Source: Candidatus Poribacteria bacterium (GTDB lineage: Bacteria > Poribacteria > WGA-4E > WGA-3G). From it: a DNA stretch of 64,000 nt. Under the pieces are notes generated by a model, which saw nothing but the letters and a program-made list of their open reading frames with translations, did not search any database and was not told the DNA's origin. The position numbers and the translations under genes are program-made. Shown one piece after another: positions 42,336 through 51,861 of this stretch. How positions within the stretch are numbered: position 1 is the stretch's first letter; every line of letters starts with the position of its first letter. The stretch covers positions 578,856 through 642,855 of the forward strand of contig OY282374.1 of assembly GCA_958295815.1 (NCBI GenBank), given 5' to 3'.

Positions 42336-42692
42336 CTAAGCGGAGAACATATAGTCGAAGTTGAGCCACAGACTTTTTGAATAACGGTAGAAGAGAATCG
42401 GGAAGATGGCGGAAAAGAGCGTCCAGATGCTTAGGTTAAGGAAGAAAGGGATAGCAGTGAAAGTTTCGATGAGGAAATAGCTCGGAAAGGCAATCAGAAC
42501 CGTTGCTCCATAGTTGAGATACATGGCACCGATGAAGTAACCCGACTCCCGTTCAAACTTCAAGTTGCACTGCGCGCAATGGGTAAACATCTTGAAGTAT
42601 CTTTGAAACAATGCACCCGCGCCACACTGTGGACATTTCAGTCGAAAACTGCATCGCAGCGTTCGAGTGAGATTTTCAAAGGTGAGTTTCAT
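42336..42692 (-). CDS. DUF983 family membrane protein with zinc-ribbon-like N-terminus
   Basis: 118 residues. The CPQCGAGALFQRYFKMFTHCAQCNLKFERESGYFIGAMYLNYG segment, with two CxxC pairs, is the hallmark of DUF983. Two transmembrane helices follow (about 60-105). Function unknown. It starts three bases after the sugar-transferase stop, so it is the last gene of that operon. No clear ribosome site precedes the ATG. Confidence 0.85.
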   Translation of the reverse strand: MKLTFENLTRTLRCSFRLKCPQCGAGALFQRYFKMFTHCAQCNLKFERESGYFIGAMYLNYGATVLIAFPSYFLIETFTAIPFFLNLSIWTLFSAIFPILFYRYSKSLWLNFDYMFSA

Positions 42693-42695
42693 CGG

Positions 42696-43412
42696 TTAGT
42701 AGGTGTTGTTGTCCCAAAAGACTTTGAAAGTACGGATGAGTATTTTGAAATCGTTCCAGAATGAGAGATTCTCAATATACGCCAAGTCAACAGCGATTCC
42801 GTCTCGGATTGAGCCTTGGCGACGTGGACTGAGTTGCCAGAGTCCAGTCATCCCGGGTCGGACAAGATGGCGTTGATTTTCCCAAGATTCGTAATCCTCA
42901 GCGAGGAAAGGCATTTCTGGGCGTGGTCCCACAAGACTCATTTCACCTTTGAGTACGTTGAAAAGTTGCGGTAATTCATCTAAACTCGTTTTACGAAGCC
43001 ATTTGCCGAATGACGTAATACGTTTATCGTTCGTTGAACCGGGTTTTTCTGAATAGGATGGCGTATTGATATCGAGGCTCCGAAACTTGTGGATGACAAA
43101 CAGTTCCTTGTTTAACCCGACCCGTTTGTGGGAGAAAAAGACCGGACCTCGCGAGGTGGATTTAATCAGAATAGCGATCAGTACCATCAGAGGGGCAAAA
43201 AGAATGATAAGGAAAAATGCCGCGATAGCATCAAACAAATGTTTGCCGCGCGTTGCGTAGAAAGAGGAGAGTCGTTCCACTAGTGTTCCTGTTGTTCGTA
43301 TTTTTGGCGAAGCTTGCGATCCAGAACTCGCTGTTAAGCTGTCATCTTGATGCGTGTGACTTTCGCCTGTATCGTTTCCTATCCGGTCTATGTTTCTTGA
43401 TAGGAATGGCAT
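42696..43412 (-). CDS. Initiating sugar transferase (polyprenyl-phosphate hexose-1-phosphate transferase)
   Basis: 238 residues, the short form with one membrane helix (about 60-85, [22 protein letters not shown]). The bacterial sugar transferase core is intact: [50 protein letters not shown] and [13 protein letters not shown]. It loads the first sugar phosphate onto undecaprenyl phosphate and so starts a repeat unit for exopolysaccharide or O-antigen. It starts the polysaccharide locus that extends to about 56 kb. The N-terminal 45 residues are Ser/Thr-rich and not conserved in this family. Confidence 0.93.
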   Translation of the reverse strand: MPFLSRNIDRIGNDTGESHTHQDDSLTASSGSQASPKIRTTGTLVERLSSFYATRGKHLFDAIAAFFLIILFAPLMVLIAILIKSTSRGPVFFSHKRVGLNKELFVIHKFRSLDINTPSYSEKPGSTNDKRITSFGKWLRKTSLDELPQLFNVLKGEMSLVGPRPEMPFLAEDYESWENQRHLVRPGMTGLWQLSPRRQGSIRDGIAVDLAYIENLSFWNDFKILIRTFKVFWDNNTY

Positions 43413-43544
43413 GGTGTTAATTCCTCTAATTAAAGTCTAATCTTAGACATAACTCGTACCACCCTAACGAAATTTTCAAAATGCCACGATCAGAATATTG
43501 CTTTTATAATCCATCGGACATTCCGATTTCCGAGCAGAGATATT

Positions 43545-44663
43545 TTAGTTCTGCTGGAGCTCTTCAAAAACATCAAGGTATTGCTGTGCTATATTTTCCC
43601 AATTGAATCGTTTTCGTATCTGTTCTGGTGCGCGCTGTCGGAAATTTTCAACCATCTCTGGATCTTGTTCTAAAATTTGGATTTTCTCTTTGAGCGATTC
43701 GACGTTTTTGTCAAAAAGCATACCATAATGTCCACCTTCTAAGACTTCATCGTTGAAAGGCGTATTCAGTGCCAGAATGCAATTAGAAAAGCCTAACGCC
43801 TTGAGGATAGAAGGGTTAATACCGCCAAACTGATGACCGTGAACGTAGGCGAAACAGTTATGGTGAAGTTCTTTAATATGTTCAGAACTGTCAATATGCC
43901 CAAGAAACTTGACGTTTTCGTTGGCAATGCTTTTTAGTTTATCTAAAAATTCGTTTTCGAGTTTATTACCCTTGTAATCAGCCCCACCCGCTATAGCGAT
44001 TTGTTTTTGACTTTTTGAAGCAACGAATGCCTCTAAAATCAGATCCGCATTATTATCAGGGACAAGCCGACTGGCGATAAGATAATAATTTCGAGGTTCA
44101 AGTCCGTAAGTCTCCAAGATTTCTGGATGTTCCGACGGTTCGATATTTGCACCATAAGCAATATAGGTTGTTTCCGCACCTAATTCTTCGAGATAGAGCC
44201 GCTTCATTTCAGATGCATCAGTAATCACGATTGGAAACGCCGCCGTTGCCATTTTTGCTGCCCACTTGAAATAAATAGCACCGAGTCCCTTCCATTTTGG
44301 GCGTAACCATTCCATTCCGTCAACATTGATAACAGCAGTTTTACCTGCGATGCGGAAGAACCATCCAAAAGGACCGTTGCCCGCATTCCACGTCAGAATA
44401 ACATCGGATGCTGTGAGTGAGGCGTGCAAGGTTGCCAGAAAACTGTGGCTTAAGGTGCTGAACATCTTATGTTCTATGCTGGGTAGGTAAACGAGTTTGA
44501 TACCGTTCCATTCCGCGGGTCTCTCTTTAAAAAGTGCCTTACGGCAGTAGACGATCACTTCGTGTCCGGCTTCTACCCAGCGCGGGGCAAGCTCACCCAT
44601 AATAGTTTCCAAACCACTATAGGTGGCAGGGAGACCACGTATACCCAGTACCCGAATTCTCAT
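43545..44663 (-). CDS. Glycosyltransferase (DUF1972/GT4 rhamnosyltransferase-like)
   Basis: 372 residues from the ATG at 44663 (MRIRVLGIRGLPATYSGLETIMGEL), which is the typical opening of the DUF1972 subgroup of GT-B enzymes. The second half has YYLIASRLVPDNNADLILEAF and HGHQFGGINPSILKALGFSN, with the glycine-rich donor-binding segment. It should add a sugar, possibly rhamnose, from a nucleotide donor to the lipid-linked repeat unit on the cytoplasmic side. It is part of the polysaccharide locus. Confidence 0.88.
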   Translation of the reverse strand: MRIRVLGIRGLPATYSGLETIMGELAPRWVEAGHEVIVYCRKALFKERPAEWNGIKLVYLPSIEHKMFSTLSHSFLATLHASLTASDVILTWNAGNGPFGWFFRIAGKTAVINVDGMEWLRPKWKGLGAIYFKWAAKMATAAFPIVITDASEMKRLYLEELGAETTYIAYGANIEPSEHPEILETYGLEPRNYYLIASRLVPDNNADLILEAFVASKSQKQIAIAGGADYKGNKLENEFLDKLKSIANENVKFLGHIDSSEHIKELHHNCFAYVHGHQFGGINPSILKALGFSNCILALNTPFNDEVLEGGHYGMLFDKNVESLKEKIQILEQDPEMVENFRQRAPEQIRKRFNWENIAQQYLDVFEELQQN

Positions 44664-44713
44664 CCTTGTTTTTACCTCGTCCCGATACCCGTTGCAAATC
44701 AAATGGCAATATT

Positions 44714-44740
44714 AAGCACAATTTGTCTTTATTCTTACAT
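44714..44740. repeat. Half copy of the GCACAATT repeat
   Basis: TAAGCACAATTTGTCTTTATTCTTACAT matches the right arm and tail of the hairpin repeats at 34687 and 40726. It lies in the 5' spacer of the glycosyltransferase gene. Confidence 0.5.
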
Positions 44741-44860
44741 ATGGTTTTGTATATATTATACTCGTTTTGGGCGCGAAAGTCCAATTTCTTTTTAAGCGAA
44801 AGCCTGTGCAAAACGCTTCATGTCTTTTGATGATTGCCGGAATATAAACCTTCATTTTTT

Positions 44861-46633
44861 TTACCATGGAATTCGGGAGAGGAATTTGGCTTCGATTTCA
44901 TTTGCGTTTTCGTATACATCCCAACGATTTCCCAAATTCCGCCGCCATACACGCGACCATTCTGCATAGAGTGAATAATTTCCAATGACAACCCAGTTAG
45001 CTCCCACTGACAGACGATGCTCGCTTTGTGTAATTCCCGATAACGGGGTCCATGTGTCGTCTTTCGGGGCGTCTGCAGGATGTTCCTTATCAATGTTGCC
45101 TGATCCGTGACGTTCTAATTCGTAACCAAAAACCGTTTCAAGTCTTTCTGTCCAGCGATGACGTAATTCTAACCATAAGTTGTCGGCATCGGAACCGATC
45201 TGATGCCCAATTGGGGTCGTAAAGTGTTTATACACATTCACTGGGTTTACATGCGTATACGCGTATTGATTGATAAAGGCATACTCGGCATGGAAGTCGG
45301 TATTTGGAATACCGAAAGGATCTGTTAGATATATCCCACCGAGAATACCGAATTTCGTATCCCAGTGTTTGAAATTCGCTGCCGGATTCCCATCGTCAAC
45401 CATCAGTTCGCCATAAATTTCGAGATTATCTAAAGGGCGGAGTCGCATGTCGACACTCATGAGAACGTTATCACCGCTGCCATCGACACGTCCATCAGCA
45501 CGTGAAATCGGCTGCTCGTTAATGAGATAGATATTGATCGGATTGAGATACCCGGGTTCAAAGCGGTTGCCGTAGACAACGACTTCAGAGATACCGAAGC
45601 CAAACCTATCCCAGAAATATCCCTCGACCCTGTGTCCTGAAATATACTTATCGTTGATGTCCGTCGCCATGTCCTCTAATACAGCGGTGAATCCGGTAAA
45701 GGTGACAGATTTATATTTCGCTTGCAACTTGATCATATCCATAGCTAATGGATTTTTGGAGATTAACAGGCTATCGTGATAGCCGGGTCCCCATTGAAGT
45801 GTGTCTTGTCCAAGCTGCAGTTCAAACCACGGCAAATTAAACTTCAGATAAGCATTAATGGCAGTTCGATTTTTAAGTCCACCTTCTAATTGTCTGATTT
45901 TTGTCTCATCAGGAAAAAGATCTTCAAAAATCTCACCGTATACAAATCTATGTGCTATATCCGTGGTAAAGGCAAAGGTTTCTCCAGCCTGTCCATAGAG
46001 GTGTGGATAGAAGGTCGTAACAAGCATGTTCCCTTCAACAGGCTGTTCATCTGATAGGTTATCGACGAGGTGTGTGATAACACGCTGTGAACCCCTTAAA
46101 TCGAAGGAGAAGCGGTAGTCTTCTCCTGCCATTGTCATCACATGTAATCGCCCGGCCTGCGGAATTTGCGTCGCCAATTGGCTTTCAATTTTCGACTCTC
46201 CGCTCTCGGTAGTGTCTGTGGCAGTTGCTGGGGCTTTGTCCGCCACAGACTGCTCTGGTGACCGACTGCTGACTGCTGACTGCTGACTGCTATTTGAGAA
46301 TTCGCGAGCTTCTCGGTAAAAGGCTAACAGAGCATTTAACCGATCCTGATCAATGGCACTCAACGTGATTTCGCCGTTTTTCTGTTTCTGGTATACCTCC
46401 AACAGATAAGATACAACCTGCTTTCGGGTGAGTGGTAACGACCCGCGCGATATGCCGGGCAGAAGCCGCTTATTAAGTAAACGATGAATAAAGCGATAAG
46501 TTTCACGGTTGAAATCAGAGAGTTCCGACTTCAGCGGCACATTGATAAGTGAAGCAGCTTCTGCCTTTGTGGTATGGAGGAGAACACAGAAAATCGTGAT
46601 AATGAAAACAGTAAACAGTGTACGCACATTCAT
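44861..46633 (-). CDS. Wzi-like capsule assembly outer-membrane protein
   Basis: 590 residues from the ATG at 46633, which follows AAAGGACAG. Signal peptide MNVRTLFTVFIITIFCVLLHTT, cleavage near KAEAAS. A helical region follows (residues 20-115), then a beta-barrel with many alternating strands (LQLGQDTLQWGPGYHDSLLIS, DNVLMSVDMRLRPLDNLEIYGEL), and a terminal aromatic residue in FLSRIPW. This fits the Wzi/capsule assembly family, which holds surface polysaccharide to the cell. Residues about 110-150 are a low-complexity Ser/Thr/Glu insert that contains four copies of a 7-bp repeat. Confidence 0.85.
   Translation of the reverse strand: MNVRTLFTVFIITIFCVLLHTTKAEAASLINVPLKSELSDFNRETYRFIHRLLNKRLLPGISRGSLPLTRKQVVSYLLEVYQKQKNGEITLSAIDQDRLNALLAFYREAREFSNSSQQSAVSSRSPEQSVADKAPATATDTTESGESKIESQLATQIPQAGRLHVMTMAGEDYRFSFDLRGSQRVITHLVDNLSDEQPVEGNMLVTTFYPHLYGQAGETFAFTTDIAHRFVYGEIFEDLFPDETKIRQLEGGLKNRTAINAYLKFNLPWFELQLGQDTLQWGPGYHDSLLISKNPLAMDMIKLQAKYKSVTFTGFTAVLEDMATDINDKYISGHRVEGYFWDRFGFGISEVVVYGNRFEPGYLNPINIYLINEQPISRADGRVDGSGDNVLMSVDMRLRPLDNLEIYGELMVDDGNPAANFKHWDTKFGILGGIYLTDPFGIPNTDFHAEYAFINQYAYTHVNPVNVYKHFTTPIGHQIGSDADNLWLELRHRWTERLETVFGYELERHGSGNIDKEHPADAPKDDTWTPLSGITQSEHRLSVGANWVVIGNYSLYAEWSRVWRRNLGNRWDVYENANEIEAKFLSRIPW
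46264..46291. repeat. Heptanucleotide repeat GACTGCT x4 inside the wzi-like gene
   Basis: Four perfect copies of GACTGCT (plus-strand reading) lie in the coding region of the Wzi-like protein. Because 7 is not a multiple of 3, gain or loss of one unit would shift the frame. Confidence 0.85.
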
Positions 46634-46691
46634 TTGCTGTCCTTTTTTGTGGTTTGGCATATGCTAAAGTGTAAGTAGTATCTGAAAATTT

Positions 46692-47702
46692 TTAAATTTG
46701 AGAGTTGGAGTACTGTAATTCTTCCATAGTTTCATAGAAAATAGGAGCTATTTTTGGATGAATGTCAAATGGTTCTCTTGCTGGCACGGGACGCAAGGTC
46801 TGCCGTGCATACTCTCGAAATGTGGTATCCGTCGGTAGTTCACAGAAGTCGCATAGTGCTGAAAGTGATTCGTCTGGCTTTGCTGTTAAATCCTCAAAGC
46901 GGATGAGATGCGTGCAATCCGGAGAGTTATCCATGAGACGGATCCCTTCCCGCATCGTGATTATCCACTCTACGGCGGCTCTGTCCAGATGTCTTTCAAA
47001 ACGTTCAACCTCATCAGCAATCTCCGAGAAGGTCGCGTCTGTTTTAACGAGTTGTTCGACCAGAAGTCTCCATTTCCGATCCTCGACCCCCCACCAGTCG
47101 TGTTTTTCTCCGTTAATGTGAACACCGAGTCGCTTTGACCAAGTTGCGATGGATTGACATGTGTCCCATCCATTTCGCACAAGAAAAATAAAACGGGCAT
47201 CGGGAAATAGAGCACGTACGAAATCTACCCTAAAAATAAGTTCTGGATATTTATCGACGAGCCGTTCTGAACGGGTTGTCGTTAAATAAGCACCAAACAT
47301 CTGCGCTGCGCGCCGACGCATTTCATCTGTCGCCTCTTCGGCGGTGAGTCGGTATTTTGCGTCGCTTTGACTATAATTCCCGATAATGTCTTCGTGCGGA
47401 TGAATGAGATGCCACATTGCCTTCGGTTCATTAAGATAGCCCACTTCTCTGTGCATGGAGAGTACGATACCGAGTATTGTAGTACCGCTACGTCCAGTGC
47501 CTAAGATAAAGATAGGTTTTTGAACCGGTTTGTATCTGTTGTCATTTGCGGCAACCGATTTCAGAATAGAAAAAACGAGCGGATTTATCCAACGACCTTT
47601 CGTTGTGACGGGTCGTCCTTCAAAGAGGGCGTAGCTCATAAGGCGTGTTAGGACCTTCGTCGGACGAGTTCTGATATAAAGTGGATCTATTTGTGCGATC
47701 AT
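46692..47702 (-). CDS. Sulfotransferase family protein (1)
   Basis: 336 residues. The 5'-phosphosulfate loop PIFILGTGRSGTTILGIVLS binds PAPS, and RFIFLVRNGWDTCQS is the 3'-phosphate-binding region. A helical middle part with HDWWGVEDRKWRLLVEQL follows. It should transfer sulfate from PAPS to a sugar hydroxyl. It is separated by about 36 bases from the next sulfotransferase and belongs to the polysaccharide locus. PAPS synthesis genes are not in the window. The acceptor is inferred from context. Confidence 0.88.
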   Translation of the reverse strand: MIAQIDPLYIRTRPTKVLTRLMSYALFEGRPVTTKGRWINPLVFSILKSVAANDNRYKPVQKPIFILGTGRSGTTILGIVLSMHREVGYLNEPKAMWHLIHPHEDIIGNYSQSDAKYRLTAEEATDEMRRRAAQMFGAYLTTTRSERLVDKYPELIFRVDFVRALFPDARFIFLVRNGWDTCQSIATWSKRLGVHINGEKHDWWGVEDRKWRLLVEQLVKTDATFSEIADEVERFERHLDRAAVEWIITMREGIRLMDNSPDCTHLIRFEDLTAKPDESLSALCDFCELPTDTTFREYARQTLRPVPAREPFDIHPKIAPIFYETMEELQYSNSQI

Positions 47703-47737
47703 GTTTTTTATTCTTTTTCCGTAGTCAGATTCTTGTT

Positions 47738-48754
47738 TTATGTAGACTGGGCATGATTAAAAAGCCGTCTTTTTAGGGTTTGGTGGATGCTCTTCATGCG
47801 ATCAAGATTAAAGAGGAACGCGCCTCCCAATTTTACCGGAAATGTCAATAGGTGAAGAGCCAAACCCGCAATATTCGGCTGGATTGACACAGGGTTATAG
47901 TTATGCTTTTTCATAAGTGTTGTTGTTATGGTCTGGTTAAGATAAATTTCGGCGGAACCGAGTTCCCCGTTCTGCCAACTGTGTGCTCGATGTGGGTTTA
48001 TACCGAGCTGCTCAGGCTGATCTTCGTCGACCGAAGAACCGACTTGCGGTACTTGAAGCATCGTGTCGGTGTAGGAGATATTAACAGCGGCACAGACCCG
48101 TTTGACTGTGGTTTCTGAATCTGCGAGGAGTTCCTCAAAGTAGATGGATGTAACCCGTTCGTGCTGTGCAAATTGGTCTGCGGCGTTAACGGCAGTGCGC
48201 CAGATATGGCTAATGGTGATTGGGTGATAGTTCATCCAATCGCGGAGTGATTCTTTTACAGGCATATCACTGCCACCGAGGAATCGGCGTTTCCACTTCC
48301 GTTTTTGGGATAGCAGGACATCGCGCGGATCGCGGATCATGTTGATAATTCGTGACTCTGGGTAAAGTTCGAGGAGGTCCTTGATATAAAATACGTTACG
48401 TGGGGTCTGATCGCACGGAATGATTTTGCTATGTTTGGTTGCTTCATGGCGCAGAAACGTTGAGAAAAGTTCGGCTGGTGTTTCAGGATATGAGGTTAAA
48501 CCGTTAAGAAATGCCTCTGCCTCTTTTTGGAAACGACGTGGGTTTCCGTGGGTGCGATAGCCTTCCTGTTGGACGCAGCATAGTTCTGCAGCGAGTTTTG
48601 CTGCTTTTGCTTTAGACATCTCAGATGAAAATGGCGGCGCACATAACTGTCCAAAAAAATGGAGTTCACCAAAAGTGTAAACGTCCGGGTGTTTCCCTAA
48701 AATCCGTCCCATCATGGTTGTGCCACTGCGACTGTTACCGACAACAAATATCAT
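47738..48754 (-). CDS. Sulfotransferase family protein (2)
   Basis: 338 residues from the ATG at 48754, which overlaps the glycosidase stop (ATGA); the longer frame is rejected. MIFVVGNSRSGTTMMGRILGKHPDV is the PAPS loop, and SRIINMIRDPRDVLLSQKRKWKRR the 3'-phosphate site. A C-terminal hydrophobic stretch (AGLALHLLTFPVKLGGAFLF) may touch the membrane. It probably modifies the same glycan as the other three enzymes, perhaps at a different position. Confidence 0.88.
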   Translation of the reverse strand: MIFVVGNSRSGTTMMGRILGKHPDVYTFGELHFFGQLCAPPFSSEMSKAKAAKLAAELCCVQQEGYRTHGNPRRFQKEAEAFLNGLTSYPETPAELFSTFLRHEATKHSKIIPCDQTPRNVFYIKDLLELYPESRIINMIRDPRDVLLSQKRKWKRRFLGGSDMPVKESLRDWMNYHPITISHIWRTAVNAADQFAQHERVTSIYFEELLADSETTVKRVCAAVNISYTDTMLQVPQVGSSVDEDQPEQLGINPHRAHSWQNGELGSAEIYLNQTITTTLMKKHNYNPVSIQPNIAGLALHLLTFPVKLGGAFLFNLDRMKSIHQTLKRRLFNHAQST

Positions 48755-50433
48755 TCGCTTTCTTTCGCCTGTAAGGGTGTCAAGACACCAAAGCTGTTTT
48801 TGGGGATAAGAAGTTCTGTTGCTTCCCCGGACCATTCCTGAATACGCACTTCGATTTCGCCAGATCCTTCCATTTCGGCGTTACCGCCGTTTGTTGCATT
48901 GAGCCTTTCATCGGCAACATAACGATAGGTGACGCTATCTTTGTAGTATTTGCCATCAATCACGAGATGTGGTGTGTGTTGTTTACTTGTGCGATTGCTG
49001 ATGAGGATAGCGAAGTGTGCTGTGTCATTTGTGTCATTTTTCTTACCGAGGGCTTGTACCTGAATGCCGGGCATCTGTTTCTTGGCATATTCCATAGCAC
49101 CTTCAAGAAGTGGTGGGTTGTGGATTGACACAGTAAATTGAGCGTCTGCGTGTGTGAATGCTTCACCGATGAGTTGGAAAGCCGGATAGACGGCACGCCG
49201 GATGGTATCACCGAAATCCGATTCTGGTTCACCACCATATTTCCAAAAGGTACCGGGTGCCATTGGTGTTATTGGAGAGAATGTTGGAAATCCTTTTCCC
49301 GGACCAGCAATGACATGAAAGTTTGCCTGTGTGAGGTTGGGAATCGTAAGCATTTTTAAAAAAAAATCGCCGACATACATTGCATGGAGTTGTGTATTTG
49401 CGACACGATTCGCTGGGTTGGCGATATTCCATTCGGTTATCCACATCTCCTTATTTGGAAATAGTTTTTGATAGTAGTCAAGTGCCTCGGTGAACCCGAA
49501 GTGAATCCAACCCATGAGATAACCGCGCATCTCCTCTAACTCTTTTTTTTGGACTGCTTTGTAAGCGTACGCATGGACGGTGTAAGCGTCGTAAAAACTG
49601 CTGTCCGCAGCGAGACCTTCGTCCCATTTACGCTGCTGCCTTTTTACCAACCAACCCTCTTTGTGGAATCCGAGAGGTGTAGCACAGACGGATACCTTTA
49701 TATCGGGATTAACAGCTTTCATTGCTGCGGCGTGTTTCTTCGCTTCCGTGATGTAGCTTTCAACAGTTCGGTATTTGTTGAGGTAGTGTGGCAGATAATA
49801 CTCGTTACCAAGTTCCCAGTGGGTAATCTGGTATCCCTTGTTTTTGGCATAGCGGACCCATGCTGCACTCTCTTCTGGGCTACCTGTCCATAAGTTTACA
49901 ACAACGACTGGAGTTATGTGTAGTGTATTGCACAACTCCATAAAGTCGTCGAAAATGATTTTACCGTTCCTTCGTTCCTGAAGTTTAACGTAATTATTTT
50001 TGTTTCGTTTATTAAGTTTTGGGTTCAGAGTTGAGTCCATTTCACTCTTAAAAAAGCCACTGTGTTCCCAATGATAAAAATTACCGACTGTGCCCCCCGG
50101 AAACCGCAAGGTCTTCGGAGCAAGTGCTTTGGTTAAGGTTATGAAATCGGCATCAAGGTAGCCATAGTCGCCACTGATCATATTTGTGTTGAACCCATAG
50201 AGCGCGTTGCGAAGGGGTTTTGTGGTCTGTGTGTCAATTTCTAAACGGAGTACGTCCGGAGGTGGTTTTTCCTCTTGACATCCATTATTCAGAAATAGCA
50301 GTATCAGTCCAAAAATACCCAGACAGGCGTTTTGAATGAATAACTTTCGGTTAAAGAGGACTTTGACTTGCCCAAGTCCTTTCTTACTGACGACTGACAA
50401 CAGATGGCTGACAGTCATTAAAGAAAACTTCAT
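48751..50433 (-). CDS. Putative secreted glycoside hydrolase (clan GH-A, arabinofuranosidase-like)
   Basis: 560 residues. The N-terminus has a membrane or lipoprotein segment ending LILLFLNNGC. A TIM barrel follows: LRFPGGTVGNFYHWEHSGF, HWELGNEYY with probable acid E211, and MWITEWNIANP with probable nucleophile E334. A beta-sandwich closes the protein. The layout is like GH51-type arabinofuranosidases and xylanase-like GH-A enzymes. In this locus it may trim the polymer. The ATG at 50433 overlaps the preceding gene's stop (ATGA). The first 25 residues derive from a degenerate 7-bp repeat tract. Confidence 0.75.
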   Translation of the reverse strand: MKFSLMTVSHLLSVVSKKGLGQVKVLFNRKLFIQNACLGIFGLILLFLNNGCQEEKPPPDVLRLEIDTQTTKPLRNALYGFNTNMISGDYGYLDADFITLTKALAPKTLRFPGGTVGNFYHWEHSGFFKSEMDSTLNPKLNKRNKNNYVKLQERRNGKIIFDDFMELCNTLHITPVVVVNLWTGSPEESAAWVRYAKNKGYQITHWELGNEYYLPHYLNKYRTVESYITEAKKHAAAMKAVNPDIKVSVCATPLGFHKEGWLVKRQQRKWDEGLAADSSFYDAYTVHAYAYKAVQKKELEEMRGYLMGWIHFGFTEALDYYQKLFPNKEMWITEWNIANPANRVANTQLHAMYVGDFFLKMLTIPNLTQANFHVIAGPGKGFPTFSPITPMAPGTFWKYGGEPESDFGDTIRRAVYPAFQLIGEAFTHADAQFTVSIHNPPLLEGAMEYAKKQMPGIQVQALGKKNDTNDTAHFAILISNRTSKQHTPHLVIDGKYYKDSVTYRYVADERLNATNGGNAEMEGSGEIEVRIQEWSGEATELLIPKNSFGVLTPLQAKESE

Positions 50434-51791
50434 AGCGTGATCCTCAGAGGTTTATAGGTTGGGAGTGACTTATCACTGGCAAACATGAGACCTGCACAGA
50501 GCCAAAAGTAAAATCCGTAACCTCGAAATTCGAGAGTTCGGTTAAAGAAAAGTAGAAATACAGTAACAGCAATAAGACAGAGCATAATGATTGCAATTTG
50601 CTGTGTCAGGCGCGACGAGACAAACGGTGTACTAACGGATCTTCTGTACAGGTTCAGGGCAGCGCGAAAAAGCTTATAAAATATCAGCGCGAAAAAAATG
50701 AGTCCTAAGATGCCATAGAAACAGAGGATTGCTACCCAATATACATCCTTGAAACCGTTTTTGCTGAGTATTTTCAGAAGGAAAGAGCGTTGACTTGCAT
50801 TGAGCCTTTCAATTGTGGTGTTTTGGTCTGCGCCATAACCTAAAATCGGTTTGTTCACGAGAACTGTTGGAACATTCCCTATTAATGCCCCAAGTCGCTG
50901 TTTTTGCGCGACGCGGACGTAGGAGCCGGAGAATACACCTGTTACGTTGCCAATAAGCCCAACCCTTGCTTTACGCGGGTTTATATATTCAAGGTTAAAC
51001 GGGTTCACTATTGCCAAAAGTATTGAAAAAATGAGCAGGGTCGCTAATGCTAATTGGAGTGTTTTTCTCCAACCGTAATGGAAGAAGTACCATGCACCGC
51101 CAGCAAGGAGTGCCGAGAAGGTAGCAGCACGTGAGTACGAACGCGCTATAAAGAAAAACAGCACCGCTGCACCGAGCAAGTTCAGATACTCCAGTCGCCT
51201 AATACGGGACAGATAGACGACGAGGACGAGGATCATGAAAACACCATAAATCACCGTATCGCCTAACGTTCCGTAGACGCTGCCAATCTCTCTGCCGAGT
51301 TCAAGCAACCTATATTCTTTTGTGAACCCACCTATGCTGAGTGTTGATTGACGAGGCAGGAAGAAGTTGAATGCGGTAGGACCTCCGATCCACTGAACTA
51401 TACCTACTGCGATTTGGAAGATACCGACACCGAGAATTATGCGTAAAAGGGTTGTGATTCGTCTTTCTGATAGGTTAGAGTTCGCGACAAGATAGAAAAG
51501 CACAATATATCGCGCAAATGGACGGATATTATAGAGACTACCTATCAGAGGGGAGTTGTTTACTAATATTGAAAGCAATACGACGATATAAAACCCAATA
51601 ATTGGTAAGTCGATTGCTGTTTTGACGAACGGAATACCTCTGTAGAGTTTATGGATAACAAGTTTCCCGAAAGCTGCATAGATGAGCATCTCGCCGAAGA
51701 ATCTTAAATACGAGTAAACGGCGTCGCTAACGGGTAGAAACTTCAGTATAAATTCTTCAAAAGCGACGTATCCTGTCAAAAAGTAAATCAT
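50430..51791 (-). CDS. O-antigen ligase/polymerase-like membrane protein
   Basis: 453 residues with about eleven to twelve hydrophobic segments and a large periplasmic loop between about 280 and 360 (RVAQKQRLGALIGNVPTVLVNKPILGYGADQNTT). The pattern fits the WaaL/Wzy family (O-antigen ligase domain), which joins polysaccharide units on the outer face of the inner membrane. Polymerase and ligase roles cannot be told apart from this sequence. The gene is followed directly by the glycosidase (ATGA). Confidence 0.82.
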   Translation of the reverse strand: MIYFLTGYVAFEEFILKFLPVSDAVYSYLRFFGEMLIYAAFGKLVIHKLYRGIPFVKTAIDLPIIGFYIVVLLSILVNNSPLIGSLYNIRPFARYIVLFYLVANSNLSERRITTLLRIILGVGIFQIAVGIVQWIGGPTAFNFFLPRQSTLSIGGFTKEYRLLELGREIGSVYGTLGDTVIYGVFMILVLVVYLSRIRRLEYLNLLGAAVLFFFIARSYSRAATFSALLAGGAWYFFHYGWRKTLQLALATLLIFSILLAIVNPFNLEYINPRKARVGLIGNVTGVFSGSYVRVAQKQRLGALIGNVPTVLVNKPILGYGADQNTTIERLNASQRSFLLKILSKNGFKDVYWVAILCFYGILGLIFFALIFYKLFRAALNLYRRSVSTPFVSSRLTQQIAIIMLCLIAVTVFLLFFNRTLEFRGYGFYFWLCAGLMFASDKSLPTYKPLRITL

Positions 51792-51801
51792 GCTTTATTG
51801 G

Positions 51802-51829
51802 GTTGTCAGTTGTCGGTTGTCAGTTTTCG
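51802..51829. repeat. Heptanucleotide repeat GTTGTCR, four imperfect copies
   Basis: GTTGTCA, GTTGTCG, GTTGTCA and GTTTTCG follow one another in the 70-base gap between the O-antigen-ligase-like gene and the third sulfotransferase. A related degenerate heptamer tract (ACTGACG-type) lies at 50386-50416 inside the glycosidase 5' end. Confidence 0.75.
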
Positions 51830-51861
51830 ACAACCAATAGTTGAGAATCACTTTGCGGTTG

